Below are positions 45,425-56,300 of a stretch of DNA of 64,000 bases, piece by piece (position 1 is the first letter of the stretch; every line of letters begins with the position of its first letter). This DNA is from Agapetus fuscipes. Its lineage: Eukaryota; Arthropoda; Insecta; Trichoptera; Glossosomatidae. Both the position numbers and the translations under genes were made by a program. Where the stretch lies: NCBI GenBank assembly GCA_951799405.1, contig OX637336.1:16411479-16475478 (forward strand), in the 5' to 3' direction. A model generated the notes under the pieces. That model saw only the letters and a list, made by a program, of their open reading frames with translations. It made no database searches and was not told where the DNA came from.

Positions 45425-45785
45425 ACAAAGTTCCATGACACAACGACACAGTGACAGAACAACACGTCATGTCATAACGACACATGACAGAATGACACAT
45501 GACACATGACAGAACGACACACGACAGTACAACACATGACATAATATCACAATGACAGTACATCAAAAGACAAATCATCAACTGACAAAACATCACATAC
45601 CATAAACGGCACATGAAAATATATCATCTAATTTCTGTGATGTTTTGTAATAGTGATGCTTTGCCATGTGATGTACTTGCATTGTGATGTTCTGGCATGT
45701 GTCGTTTGCCATATAGTATGTATCGATGCCTTATTGTGTCTTTCTGTCATGTGACGTTTTGTCACTGTGCCGTTCTGACCTGTCA
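45425..45785. repeat. Foldback element FB2, both arms present
   Basis: The left arm ACGACACAGTGACAGAAC, then repeated ACACATGACAGAACGACACA-like units, is mirrored by TGTGATGTTTTG, CCATGTGATGTAC, CTGTCATGTGACGTTTTG and the terminal GTCACTGTGCCGTTC. Units are about 15-16 bp and degenerate. It is the best-preserved FB2 copy. Confidence 0.75.
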
Positions 45786-46078
45786 CCCTTAGACAGATAA
45801 GGTTACAACTGTAGAAGTGCTAAATTCAGCAGGAATGGACAAATAACTCTTGATTGTCAAGTTGCGTAAATGACAGATCCGGGGCATATAGGGAGCTGGC
45901 AAAAGGCAGACGTCATGGATGCACAGTTTGCGAGACTGGACCGGGATGCAAGTTGTAGAGGAGTTGTTCCGGGCAGTGCAAGAACGCAAATAGCTCAGCT
46001 GATCAAGCATATAAATAATATGATTCTTAGTTCACCAAAACTACGATCATAAATTACAGTAAGATCATCACCAGATAA

Positions 46079-46330
46079 GCTCCTTGACTGATAGGTTGGT
46101 ATGAGGCTGACCCCTGTGCTGTCAAAATCGGTTCACTTTTGCCAATGCCACCCCGGTTTCAGGGAAAGGCGGCAGGAGTTGCAAGGTTTATGTTCATGTG
46201 AGGTGTTGTTTGTTTGTATGCACGCATGCAGAATGTGTAGGCGCGAGCCTACATGTGCCTGTATGTGGGCATGCATTTAATATGAGCCTTAAATGTTAAC
46301 ATATCTTTGCAGCTTAGATTATTGATAGAT
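46079..46330 (+). repeat. Repeat A3, full length
   Basis: GCTCCTTGACTGATAGGTTGG to TTTGCAGCTTAGATTATTGA; contains AATGCCACCCCGGTTTCAGG. Confidence 0.87.
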
Positions 46331-46429
46331 CATCACGCAAGAGTGCTGCCTTCTGAGTGATCGTCTGTATGTGGCATTACATTGATAGTGAATTTCAAAC
46401 TGATTGAATTTTCGTCTAAACAAAATAAT

Positions 46430-46620
46430 TATCTATACCCCAAGTTTAACTAAGCCTTCACACTCATACATAGAAGTCAAACAAAAATATGTATGTAAAC
46501 TCAAGCAGCTGTGCTGTGAGCGTTTTGGTTTCCATACATTTTTTTGTTGAAACGCAATAACTGAGTTAATACTGGAGGTGCTGCTCCATACACACTCACT
46601 ATAAGCACTGATTAGGTTAG
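46430..46620. repeat. Minor dispersed repeat
   Basis: TATCTATACCCCAAGTTTAAC, TTTTGGTTTCCATACATTTT and GTTGAAACGCAATAACTGAG are shared with 250-390 and in part with 29590-29745. Confidence 0.5.
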
Positions 46621-46785
46621 TGCCAGTGCCCCTATTATTATATCAAAGCCAGTATTTTTATTGCCGTCCGATGCCTATCTAAATATTGGGTGAAAATTAA
46701 TTGAATTTCGTTTTAGGACGGCCAAAGTAGATGCATCATAAATCATAATTAACTATCAATGCAGAGGGTTAGATCAAATTTTGAA

Positions 46786-46862
46786 CCTATTAGGTCCGCG
46801 CATATTTTGACATGGATAAAAAAGTTGTGACTGCATACGGCCGGGTTGCTAGCGCGAAGTGT
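46786..46862 (+). mobile_element. MITE M1 fragment
   Basis: ATTAGGTCCGCGCATATTTT and ACTGCATACGGCCGGGTTGC. Confidence 0.55.
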
Positions 46863-46890
46863 AAGAAATACACTTCACCTTTTAAGTAAG

Positions 46891-47152
46891 TTAAATATTT
46901 GTTTTATTGATTGTAGAGGCATTAACTTTGTAATCGTTCATCATTAATGATAAAGGAAAAACAGTTTTGTTTTCGATTACGTGAGTATATTTTTATAAAC
47001 CACAACCGGTTTCGCAAACATCCGTTCGCATCATCAGGTGGTGCGACCTGATGATGCGAACGGATGTTTGCGAAACCGGTTGTGGTTTATAAAAATATAC
47101 TCACGTAATCGAAAACAAAACTGTTTTTCCTTTATCATTAAATATTTGTTTT
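46891..47152. mobile_element. Insertion with 15-bp direct repeats containing a perfect 95-bp-arm palindrome
   Basis: TTAAATATTTGTTTT occurs at 46891-46905 and 47138-47152. Between them lie about 40 bp and a perfect inverted repeat (46945-47039 and 47046-47140) with a 6-nt loop. The right arm reads CTGATGATGCGAAC, GGAT, GTTTGC, GAAACCGGTTGTGG: a hammerhead-like core with a closable stem II. Such motifs are known from Penelope-like retroelements. Stem I is not evident, so ribozyme activity is only a guess. Confidence 0.75.
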
Positions 47153-47804
47153 TTAACCTTTATAATTTATATGAATAATCATTAAACATACGTGATTTTT
47201 TTCATTACTGTCGTTTTTTTACTAAGACCATAAAGCTTAAGCAACAAAAACGACTGGTTTCGAGTATGCAACCCTCTTAAAAACACTAAAAAAGTAAACC
47301 ACGATAAATATTAATAGTTATTTCATTCGGAACTTATCGGGGGTTTTCCAAAAGCTACCCTACTTAACCCCACGATATTGTGGCATAATATTTCATTACT
47401 AATAGCGCTTGCGTGTAGTATTTTTATTTAGTAAGTAAAGCCGTAAGTCTGGAAGAATTATTACCAAGAAAATAGGTACATACTAAAAAGAAGGAAAAAA
47501 AACGTGGCCTCGAATTCAACAAAAAAATACGAAGTACCCACTCATTTGTCGCTTGGTAGAATTAAAATGGATTTTACAGTATTATACACACATTTACCAA
47601 AGACCGGCCAAAAAAGGTCCATCCAGCCTCACAGCAATTGGGCCTCGCTTGAGAATTGACGCTCAACCAAATTTTAAGAGTAAAAAGATTAATCCATTCA
47701 CATCAATATCGTATTTTTTTCTACGGCATAATTATTCCAAGCTGTTATTTTCAAAGGAATATTTGCTGTTGATCGATTGAATAAGTGTACATGATATATC
47801 ATTC

Positions 47805-47995
47805 CTTCCCTCATGGGTTGGTATGAGGCGGACCACCCATACTGTAAAAAATTATTCACTTGCCACCCCTGTGTCAGGGAAGGTCGGCAAAAGCTACAAA
47901 GTTTATGTTCATTTTAGATTTTGATTAAAATTTGTAAGCGCGGACTTCCGCATGTCTGTTTGTGGGCATACATTGAATATGAATTTTAAATCCTT
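47805..47995 (+). repeat. Repeat A, diverged
   Basis: GGGTTGGTATGAGGCGGACC to GTGGGCATACATTGAATATG. Confidence 0.78.
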
Positions 47996-48077
47996 AGCAA
48001 ATTTGATAAACATAAAGCGGAGATGAATTTGTATTCTATTAAAACACTGTTTTAATTTCACTCAATTTATCCACCCA

Positions 48078-48210
48078 CTTAAACTGAAAGTGGTTGGTGT
48101 GAGGCCGGCCCCCTTACACGTAAAAATAAATAGGTCCCGAATCGCCACATGCGACCCCTTCGGGAATAACGCAGGCAAGGAGTTACACTATATGTGTAGC
48201 TTATTTGCGT
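48078..48210 (+). mobile_element. SINE1, 3' half
   Basis: GTGGTTGGTGTGAGGCCGGC, GCCACATGCGACCCCTTCGG, GTTACACTATATGTGTAGCTT. Confidence 0.82.
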
Positions 48211-48317
48211 ATTTACAAACTAACGTTAACGATCATCTTTTCTCTCACCACGTTTTTTTTAATATTGATTTTTAAATGTTTAAATTAAATGTTAATTAAG
48301 ATAATATGTAGGTAATT

Positions 48318-48396
48318 CAGTGGCGAAGGGTGCCATACAACTAAATTCCCATCGGTTTCCCTTTTAAAATGAGTTGTATGGCACCCTTCGCCACTG
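48318..48396. other. Hairpin with perfect 25-bp arms
   Basis: CAGTGGCGAAGGGTGCCATA (arm 48318-48342) is perfectly complementary to 48372-48396, with a 29-bp loop. The CAGTGGCG start is typical of insect MITEs. Confidence 0.85.
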
Positions 48397-48894
48397 GTAG
48401 GTATCTGCTTATTTACCTAATACCCACTTTTTAGTTTTGTGTAATGACTAATATACTTTGTAAGTGTCGCGTGACAGAAGTCGTTCTCTGATTATTTTTT
48501 GCTCCCTCTATATTTCTTTATTTCTACTTTCGTCCAGATCTTTGTGCATTTTGGGTACCTCAACTATTGTGTGACGACTGCCCTTGGTGTGGGTAATATA
48601 AAAGCATTGAAAATAAGGGGAGAAGTCTCTTTTCCAACATTCTTAGTCAACGCAGGTGTCAAAAACCATTTGTATACCACCCTTATGTCACAAACCCTTC
48701 AATTGATAGTGGTTCTTAGCAAAATTGATCAAGCTAGCATTTTAATTTTACAGGATGTCAAAAACCTAAATTATTAATTTGGAATTACATTATTGATATT
48801 TGATACATGCTATTTTGTGGATTTTTTTCGCGAGTAGGTAACTGAAAAAATAACAGAATTTTAGTAATTCAGTATTTGAATTACTCAACATTCT

Positions 48895-49064
48895 ATGAGG
48901 TCGGAACATTTTTGAATTTGGAACTTTTTACACAGCGAGCAAACGGCAGTCTTGTATTAGACTGCTGTCCTTAGCAACCAATCAAAAATGTTTGCCCTTT
49001 CCCTAGCAGCCCGGCCGGGTGACGACAAAATATTGTCTAAGCCAATTCAAGTACAGACCACATT
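48895..49064 (-). mobile_element. MITE family M1, full length
   Basis: Ends ATGAGGTCGGAACATTTTTG and ACAGACCACATT; core CTAGCAGCCCGGCCGGGTGA and TTAGCAACCAATCAAAAAT. Confidence 0.75.
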
Positions 49065-49120
49065 ATAACCGCATCTTATATCTTTTTCTTCCATTTTGAT
49101 ATTTTTTATATGAGTAAATA

Positions 49121-49290
49121 ATGGACTCAGCATAAATTTCACAGACAAACAATTATGACGTCACACGGCCGTTTTCTACAGAAAAAGCAAAGTATTTTTT
49201 TGTTTTCGGCTTCTAAGGAATAAGGATCCTAGTCACATGGACCTGCGGCGTTTGGCCTGAGAAAAAAAAATCTTATTTCAAAGAGTCCAT
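49121..49290 (+). mobile_element. MITE family M2, full length
   Basis: Ends ATGGACTC and GAGTCCAT; core ATGACGTCACACGGCCG, then CTAGTCACATGGACCTGCGG. Confidence 0.75.
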
Positions 49291-49857
49291 TACCAAGGAA
49301 ATTTTAAATATTGTAAGGAGCAATATACTTTAAATCTATTCTAAAAGAACAATAAGAATTTCAAATAAAGAACGCTATGTTCTCTGCACTCCTGTATCAT
49401 TCGATAAAAATATAATATTTAAACTTAAAAAAGAAACCGAAATTAAAAAGTTTGAATTTTAATTCCAATGTTGCCTTCCGCTGATCTACCTGAGATAATA
49501 ATAACGTGGACAGGTAGAGAGACATTACATACCTATAGGTACTAGGTAGGGTAGTATGTTACCAAATAAAAATAAATATCATTATTGCAGACTCGTAATT
49601 ACTGTTATAATTATATGACCAGGTATTATTTAGATTATTTACGATATAAATCAGCGATATGAGAGTAACAATAAATTAATTGTTACTTTTTTTAAAAAAA
49701 GAAGGTAGAATGAAAAAAAATAATAATCTACCCATTGAGGAATCTACCTCAAAAATACGTTCTGAAAAAAATTAAAATAACATGTGATAGTATTACTAAA
49801 GCACGATTTTTTTAAGTTAACAAATAGGTAAAACAAATGAATGAGTAAGATCTTTAC
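49291..49857. other. Intron of the CARD gene (minus strand), AT-rich
   Basis: It begins (on minus) with the donor gtaaag at 49857. No further exon of the CARD gene is recognised in it. Confidence 0.5.
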
Positions 49858-50152
49858 CTGTTTGTGAATGAAGAAACCTTTCATTCAAAACTTCCTTCAC
49901 AAAACACGGGCACTCTTTTTCAATCACTGTGCAAAACTCACTAAAACTTGATAAACCTTTCTTTGAAACCACTTCAATGAAATTATCACACTTTTTATCA
50001 GGATCGCGTGCATTTGAAATAGATTCCTCGTCTTCCGTGCTTATAATTCCTCTTTTCACAAGAATTGACAAAAGGTCCGAGTCATTTAATTCACGTAAAA
50101 GTGAAGTTCGATGTCTGTACAAGACGGCTAGATCGAAATTTGTACTCGCCAT
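49858..50152 (-). CDS. First coding exon of a CARD-domain protein (partial)
   Basis: The ATG is at 50152-50150 on the minus strand. The exon encodes 98 residues plus one base and ends at a good donor (CAAACAG|gtaaag). Residues about 10-90 look like a caspase recruitment domain: a helix with LYRHRTSLLREL, then DLLSILVKRGIIS, EDEESISN, KCDNFIEVVSKKG, SFSEFCTVIEKE and CFVKEVLNER. This matches the six-helix CARD order and spacing (h-HR-L--L ... L---GI-S--D ... L---KG---F--F). CARDs assemble death-fold complexes. In insects they are known in Apaf-1/Dark and Dronc, and a diverged one begins Dlg5; which of these this is, if any, cannot be told from one exon. The start lies 208 bp from the LEO1 ATG in opposite orientation. 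Downstream exons must lie at lower coordinates and were not found. Confidence is high for CARD, low for a gene name. Confidence 0.78.
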
Positions 50153-50360
50153 CACTCACCGGCGGAACACAACAAAATAAACAAAGCGCTCGCTCAGAGC
50201 AAAAGTCATGCCAAAGCTTTGAACAATAATATTATTATTTTAGTAGGTAGCATGTTGCTCTGCGTATTATAACTTCGATAATGGTAGGTACAACAAAACA
50301 TATGCGTTGGGAAATAAATTTAACTATGGTATCACCAAAAATGTCACAAACAAAATAAAA
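50153..50360. promoter_or_regulatory. Probable bidirectional promoter between the CARD gene and LEO1
   Basis: 208 bp separate the two divergent ATGs. The CARD-side third carries several CG dinucleotides (ACTCACCGGCGG, AAAGCGCTCGCTC). There is no clear TATA box for either gene. The function is inferred from the head-to-head layout. Confidence 0.5.
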
Positions 50361-53300
50361 ATGGCGCCGTCGGCGTTGCAAAATTTTGAAGGTTAGAAAA
50401 GAAAACTTTAGTGTTTTTTTGTCGACTTCCAATCATTTCTTAACGGTTTTTTGTTGTTTTAGACGAAGATTCCGGCTCTGAATCTGAGAGTGCATCCAGC
50501 AAGGCCAGCGCTAGCCGCAGTCCGAGTCCTGCGGGGTCAGATCAAGGAAGTGCTAGATCAAGGTTTGACAATATTCAAAACTTTTTTTCGCATAATAATA
50601 AAATAGTTTGGTAATATTTTGAATGTTATAAGTCAAGCTTGATAACTGATCTATTTGATTACGTTATAAAATTTGCATATACACTTGAAAAACTCATAGA
50701 ATCGTCGGTCGAATGCAGTCGCTGAAATCTTGTTCGTCAATTTAAAAATCGTTAATATTTTTGCTGTGTTAGTGGAAAGAGCTTTATCTTGTACAGAGTG
50801 TCATGAAATTATGCGTTTGTTTCCCCATATTAGAAGACCCAATGTGGTTTTTGTGAATTTTGTCACAACTTCAAACCTGACCTATCCAAAACCAGATAAG
50901 TTCACGTTGGACTATCATAAGAGGTGGGCTATAATATGGCGGCAGTTGTTTCGATTTTCACCACATTTATTAACGTCTGTGTACCTACATCAGTCGAGGC
51001 GCTATCCCATTTGCATACATCATACATCATTTTCAATACTCAATTCTTGACTTATTAAAAGTGTATTATAACTCATTAAAGTCCGGTATTTTTAACGTTA
51101 CCATAGCGACTTTATACTGAATGAAAAGGACGCGCTCATGTCAATCGTGTGGGTAGTTTTTTTCTATCAGTTTAAAGTCACATAAGCTAACATTGAAAAT
51201 ACCGGGTCTGAATCAACTAAAAGCTTAAAGTGGTAACCCTTAGCATTTCCCTGATTGTACTGCAAATATTTTAATAGTTTCACTTAAATTTATTAGATTT
51301 TTATATAATTCATCTTTCAGATCTCAATCCCACAGCCGTAATGGCAGTCCCGGCTCGCATTCCAACAAATCAGGGCGCTCCAACCATTCCAACGCCTCAG
51401 CAGAGCGCTCCCGGTCTGGGTCGCCAGTTTCCCGCACATCCCGATCCCGCTCTCAGGGATCTGCACGCTCGGGGAGCCCGGGAAGCCAGGCCAGCGGGCG
51501 GTCAAGGTCGCCGAGTGCCAAGTCAAGGTCGCAGAGCCCAAGGTCGAGGTCACAGAGCCCCACTGCTGCAAGGTCGTCTAGAAGCAGATCCAAATCTAAG
51601 AGTGTGCATTCAAGGTGAGATGTGCATTCAATAACGGCCCAAGTCATTCTGAGTCTGCTCTACTGCATCAAATCCTCTCTGTATTAATGTCTCCAAAGAA
51701 GAGTGATTGTTAGGTACGAGAAACAAGCTTCAGTTGAATAAAATTCTTTTATTTATCATGGATTTACATTTTTCAGATCATTCTATTTATAACACGTGAA
51801 ATATGATAGTTCTTTTGATTTCATAAAAGGCATAATTTTTTCTACATTTTTAATATTCCTGCTTTCACAATAATTAATATTAACTGATGCAACAAAATGT
51901 TCTCTCAACGTCTTCGAAAGGAAAATACTTCGACGTATTTATGGTCCAATAAAGGATAGAAACATATGGCGAAGAAGATATAACTCCGAATTGTATAAGC
52001 TCTACCAGGACGCTGATGTGGTCCGCTCAATAAAGGTCAACAGACTGCATTGGCTGGGGCACATTCAGCGAATGGACCAGGAGCCTGGAGAAGACGATTG
52101 TGATGACAAACCCGGAGGGACGCCGGACAGTGGGAAGACCACGTTCAAGATGGCTGGATGGAGTGGTGGCGGATTGCCGTGCAGTGGGAATGTGGGACTG
52201 GAGGAGGAAGACGTTGGATAGACAGCGCTAGCAGCGGTTGCTGAGGGAGGCCAAGACCCATCCCGGGTTGTCGTGCCAATGATGATGATGATGATGATGC
52301 AACAAAGTATATTATCGGTTTGATGAATGCACATCTATACCATTTATGGTAGTCCCATATAATTGAAGCTTAATTTTGGTTACACATTGAAGTTTCTGTG
52401 TAGAAGGAAAAGAGATCACATATAGGAGAGATAATCAGTGGTGGGTTTATGTACCAACCAGAAGCTTAAATTGAAAGCCTATGTTAAACTTTTTTAATGA
52501 AAATTGTGATACCTACTCGTATATTTTGTGCAGATGCACAATAAAAGAATATTGGAAATTTTCAGATCTCCTAGTCAACACTCGCGTTCTCAAACTCCAA
52601 AATCACAAGCTGGCAGTGTGAGATCTCAATCAGGGAGCCACAAATCACCTGCCAGCGCCCGGTCACGCTCTCAAACACCAAAATCCCCGCATGGCAGCGT
52701 GAGGTCTAGGTCAGGGAGCGCCAGATCAAGGTCAGGGAGTGCCAAATCTCACGCCAGCGCCCGCTCAAGATCCGGAACACCAAAATCACAAGCCAGTGCA
52801 AGGTCAGGCAGCGCAAAAAGTGTGAGATCGCGATCCGGATCAGCCAAGAGCGCGAGATCCAGATCGGGGAGTGCAAAGGGCAGCGCCAAGTCGGCGTCGC
52901 GCAGTCCTGTCGGCAGCCAGGGCAGCAGGAAGTCCAGATCGAGATCTCCCAGATCAAAAAAATCACAATCCAAGTCACCGCAGAGGGCTGTGGCGCATGA
53001 CAGCCGCTCCAATACACCCAACTTGCTCATAGACGATGAAAGAAGGTAACTAGTTATAATATTGATGTCAAATGAGATTTTACATTCTACAGTATGACAA
53101 GCAGAAGTTGTATTATTCTCAGCAACAATGAACTTACATATCCGAACAGCTTTCTGAGCTAATGGGTTCACTGCCTGAAGTAGTAAAAAAATAACCCTTT
53201 GTTCAGCAGATCTTAGGGAAAAAACCTAGGTGGATGAGCCAGTAAGGGAATCAGCACATTATCTGGAAACCGTGTCCTGGCAGTAGCCGGTCTTCAGGTC

Positions 53301-56300
53301 CGGATGTTAAATTTTCTTTTATATTCCTTTGCTCAGCAGTTGAGTGAGATTTCAGAAAACTGCACGAAAAAGAAGATCATTATTATGTCTAATCTAATCT
53401 AATCTCTGTATGTGATTAGTATTTTTTTTTGTTTATCTTTATTCACATATTTAATGCACCCTACTCGACACTGGCGCCCCTTCACAAAGAAGAAGAAGAA
53501 GAATATTTAATGCAGACTGAAATCTCGTTTTAAACACAAATATTGTAATGCAGAATTTGTTGCATTTTTTGTATTTATTTATGTGAAACTAAAACTATAT
53601 GAAATTTCAGATCTAGATCACGTTCAGCTTCCTCTAAGGGCAGTGGTGGCTCCAAAAGTCCAGGTATGATTTCCATTATAATAGGGTAATTTCACTTCTT
53701 ATTTTATTTCATAAAATGATAGTCTGCATCTACGTTTTTAAAAAAATATATCTGGCGTAGTTTTTAAATTATAGCTCTTTAAAATCTGTGCATCATCGAT
53801 TTCCACATCTTTTATTTAAGTGGATGTGACGTCACTGGATCTGCGGATAGTATGTATTATATAGAATTGCCTGGTAGCCTGGCGGGTCCAGTGACGTCAC
53901 GGCTTGGCTAGCCGGCCGCACTGTTTTAGCGGGACTCAAATTGTCAGCATTTTATTTTAGAAAATTATCAGAGATTATCACAGACTTTTGAATTCTTGAA
54001 CACAAATGGCAGGGATAAGTTCAAGCTCGACAGCCGCACTGTATGCAAGTTCACACTTGACGCCTATGCGTGTGTGCAATACTGATGTCAAATTTATAGG
54101 TTTCTTTGATAATAATGTGTGGAATTATTTGTGCAGGTCACAAGAAATCCAAGAAGACAGCAGTATTATCAGATTCCGATGATAGCGATGTGGGAGCCAA
54201 GAAAGTAGAGAAGAAGAGGAAGCGTGCCGTGTTGTCGGGAGGAGAGAGTGGCAGCGACCAGGAGAAGACCAAGAAGAAGACTAAGAACCTCATAGATTCA
54301 GATTCCGAAGAGGACGCTGGCAAGGATAAACCAGAAACTGGTAAGTAATCATCTTCTTCAATCAACGCCTGATCTGGTCCCCCCCAATGTGCATGAAGGT
54401 CTATGCAAAACATCTCTATCACGGACCTGGAGGAAATGAATGAGGTCCGCACATGAATTGACAGTGACAATATTGTGTCGGAACACGGACAGGTTGCTAA
54501 GGAAAAGGCAAACAAATATGTTGTTATTGGTTGGTAATGATCATACAAGACTGACATTTGCTCGTTGAAAAAAATGTTTGGGCCTCATTATTTATTTGCA
54601 TTTATTCTCACAATTGTTCCTTGACTTATAGGTTGTTATGCGGCTGACCACCCATGCTGTAGAAAATGGTTCACTTTGCCAATGTCACCCCTGTTGCAGG
54701 AAAGGTTGGCAAGAGTTGCAGGGCGTATGTTCATTTGAGATTTGGATTTATGTTGTAGGTTCACATGTGCAAGTGCGAACTTATACGTTTCTGCTTGTGA
54801 CAATGCATATAATGTGAATCCCTAATGTTGCATATCTTTGCAACTTAGATTAGATTGTTGATTTACGTGATATATTTTAGGTTCAACTAATATTTACTTA
54901 AATAATCCATTTCAGTGACTGCCGATGCACTTTTTGGTGACGCGTCAGACATCAGTTCAGAGGACGAAGGCAAGAAGAAAGGTGATCGTGACGCAGACCG
55001 AGATGGATCGGTGTCGCCTCGCAGGGAGCGGGACAGTGGCAGTGAGAAGCTGTCAGACAGGGAAGATGCACGACGGTCAGACAGTGAGGAGAGAAGGAGT
55101 GGGGGAGAGGTGAGAAGAATATAATTACTGTTAATATTCTTAGTAACCTATATCATTATTTGTTAGGTCTGCAATTGATCTGTTAAATACAATTTTGCGT
55201 TTGGAGGAGAGAGAAACATCATGGGTTGAAGAAAGTCCTCTAAGATAGTTATCAAAACCTCAAAAAGAAAACCACTATATCTCCTGAAGCGCTATTCTGC
55301 TAAATTCCTTACTACCTTAAGGCGACGAGATAGCGATCAGTGTTCAAAATTAAGGTGGTCTGTGTTTTTTTTTATCGATGGAGTTCTTTCGAAAGCGCTA
55401 GCTAACTTGGATTGATATCCAAAGTGTAAGGAATTTAGCAGAATAACGCTTCTGGTATCCCCGGCAACTACAAGTTAAAGGACAGCAACACTTTGACCAG
55501 ACGCTTTCTACCGCATGTGAGTAGTTTCACAAACAAGAATCTGTTGCCATGGTCCATAGGAGCTTCCAGACTTTTCATCCATGTCTAGAAGTCCATTGTA
55601 GACATGGACAAAACGTCTGGAATCTCCCCTAGAGATCCTTCAAAGCAACTCTCCAGTAAAGTGTACTTTTATTACCATCATTCTCAGGACGAAGCTCCTA
55701 AGGAGCCAGAACCCGAAGTGGAACCCATTCCGGAAACACGGATAGACGCCGACATACCCAAAATCACGACAGACCTGGGGAAAGAACTGCATTTTGTCAA
55801 ACTGCCTAATTTCTTGTCCGTGGAAACCCGGCCCTATGATCGGGAGACATATGAAGATGAAATTGACGATGAAGAAACTTTGGATGAAGAAGGAAGAGCC
55901 AGGTGAGAAATTACTTCAGTCATTGAATTAACTTGAAAATAATCTATCCATTACAGAGGTTTTTTTATTTTTTTTATTTTATTAAATAACAAATGTACAA
56001 AATGCCTCATTTATAAAACAATGCATAAGCTTTTTTTGGTTGGGTAAATAAAAAAAAACACATGAAAACTAAATCACTTGTTAGGGGCACTGTTGCATCT
56101 CCCCTATGTTTTTCTTTGTACAGTATGCAACCGCGGGAGTTTAAACAATGTTTTATACTCTTAGCATAGGTCTGACAGTGGGTAACCTAAACGTCACAAT
56201 ACACATAGCACGTAGGATGAAATATAAGAAAGACTATAACCTTACTAATCATTTCATTCCGTAAAATGATGATCAATTCAATGTTTTATTTGTTTCTAGA

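Noticed and set aside
6054..50152. Joining the CARD exon at 50 kb with the exons at 6-7 kb into one gene
   Set aside because: They are on the same strand, but 42 kb lies between them with no connecting exon. Phases cannot be tested (the CARD exon ends in phase 1 and exon a starts after one odd base). It is possible but unsupported.
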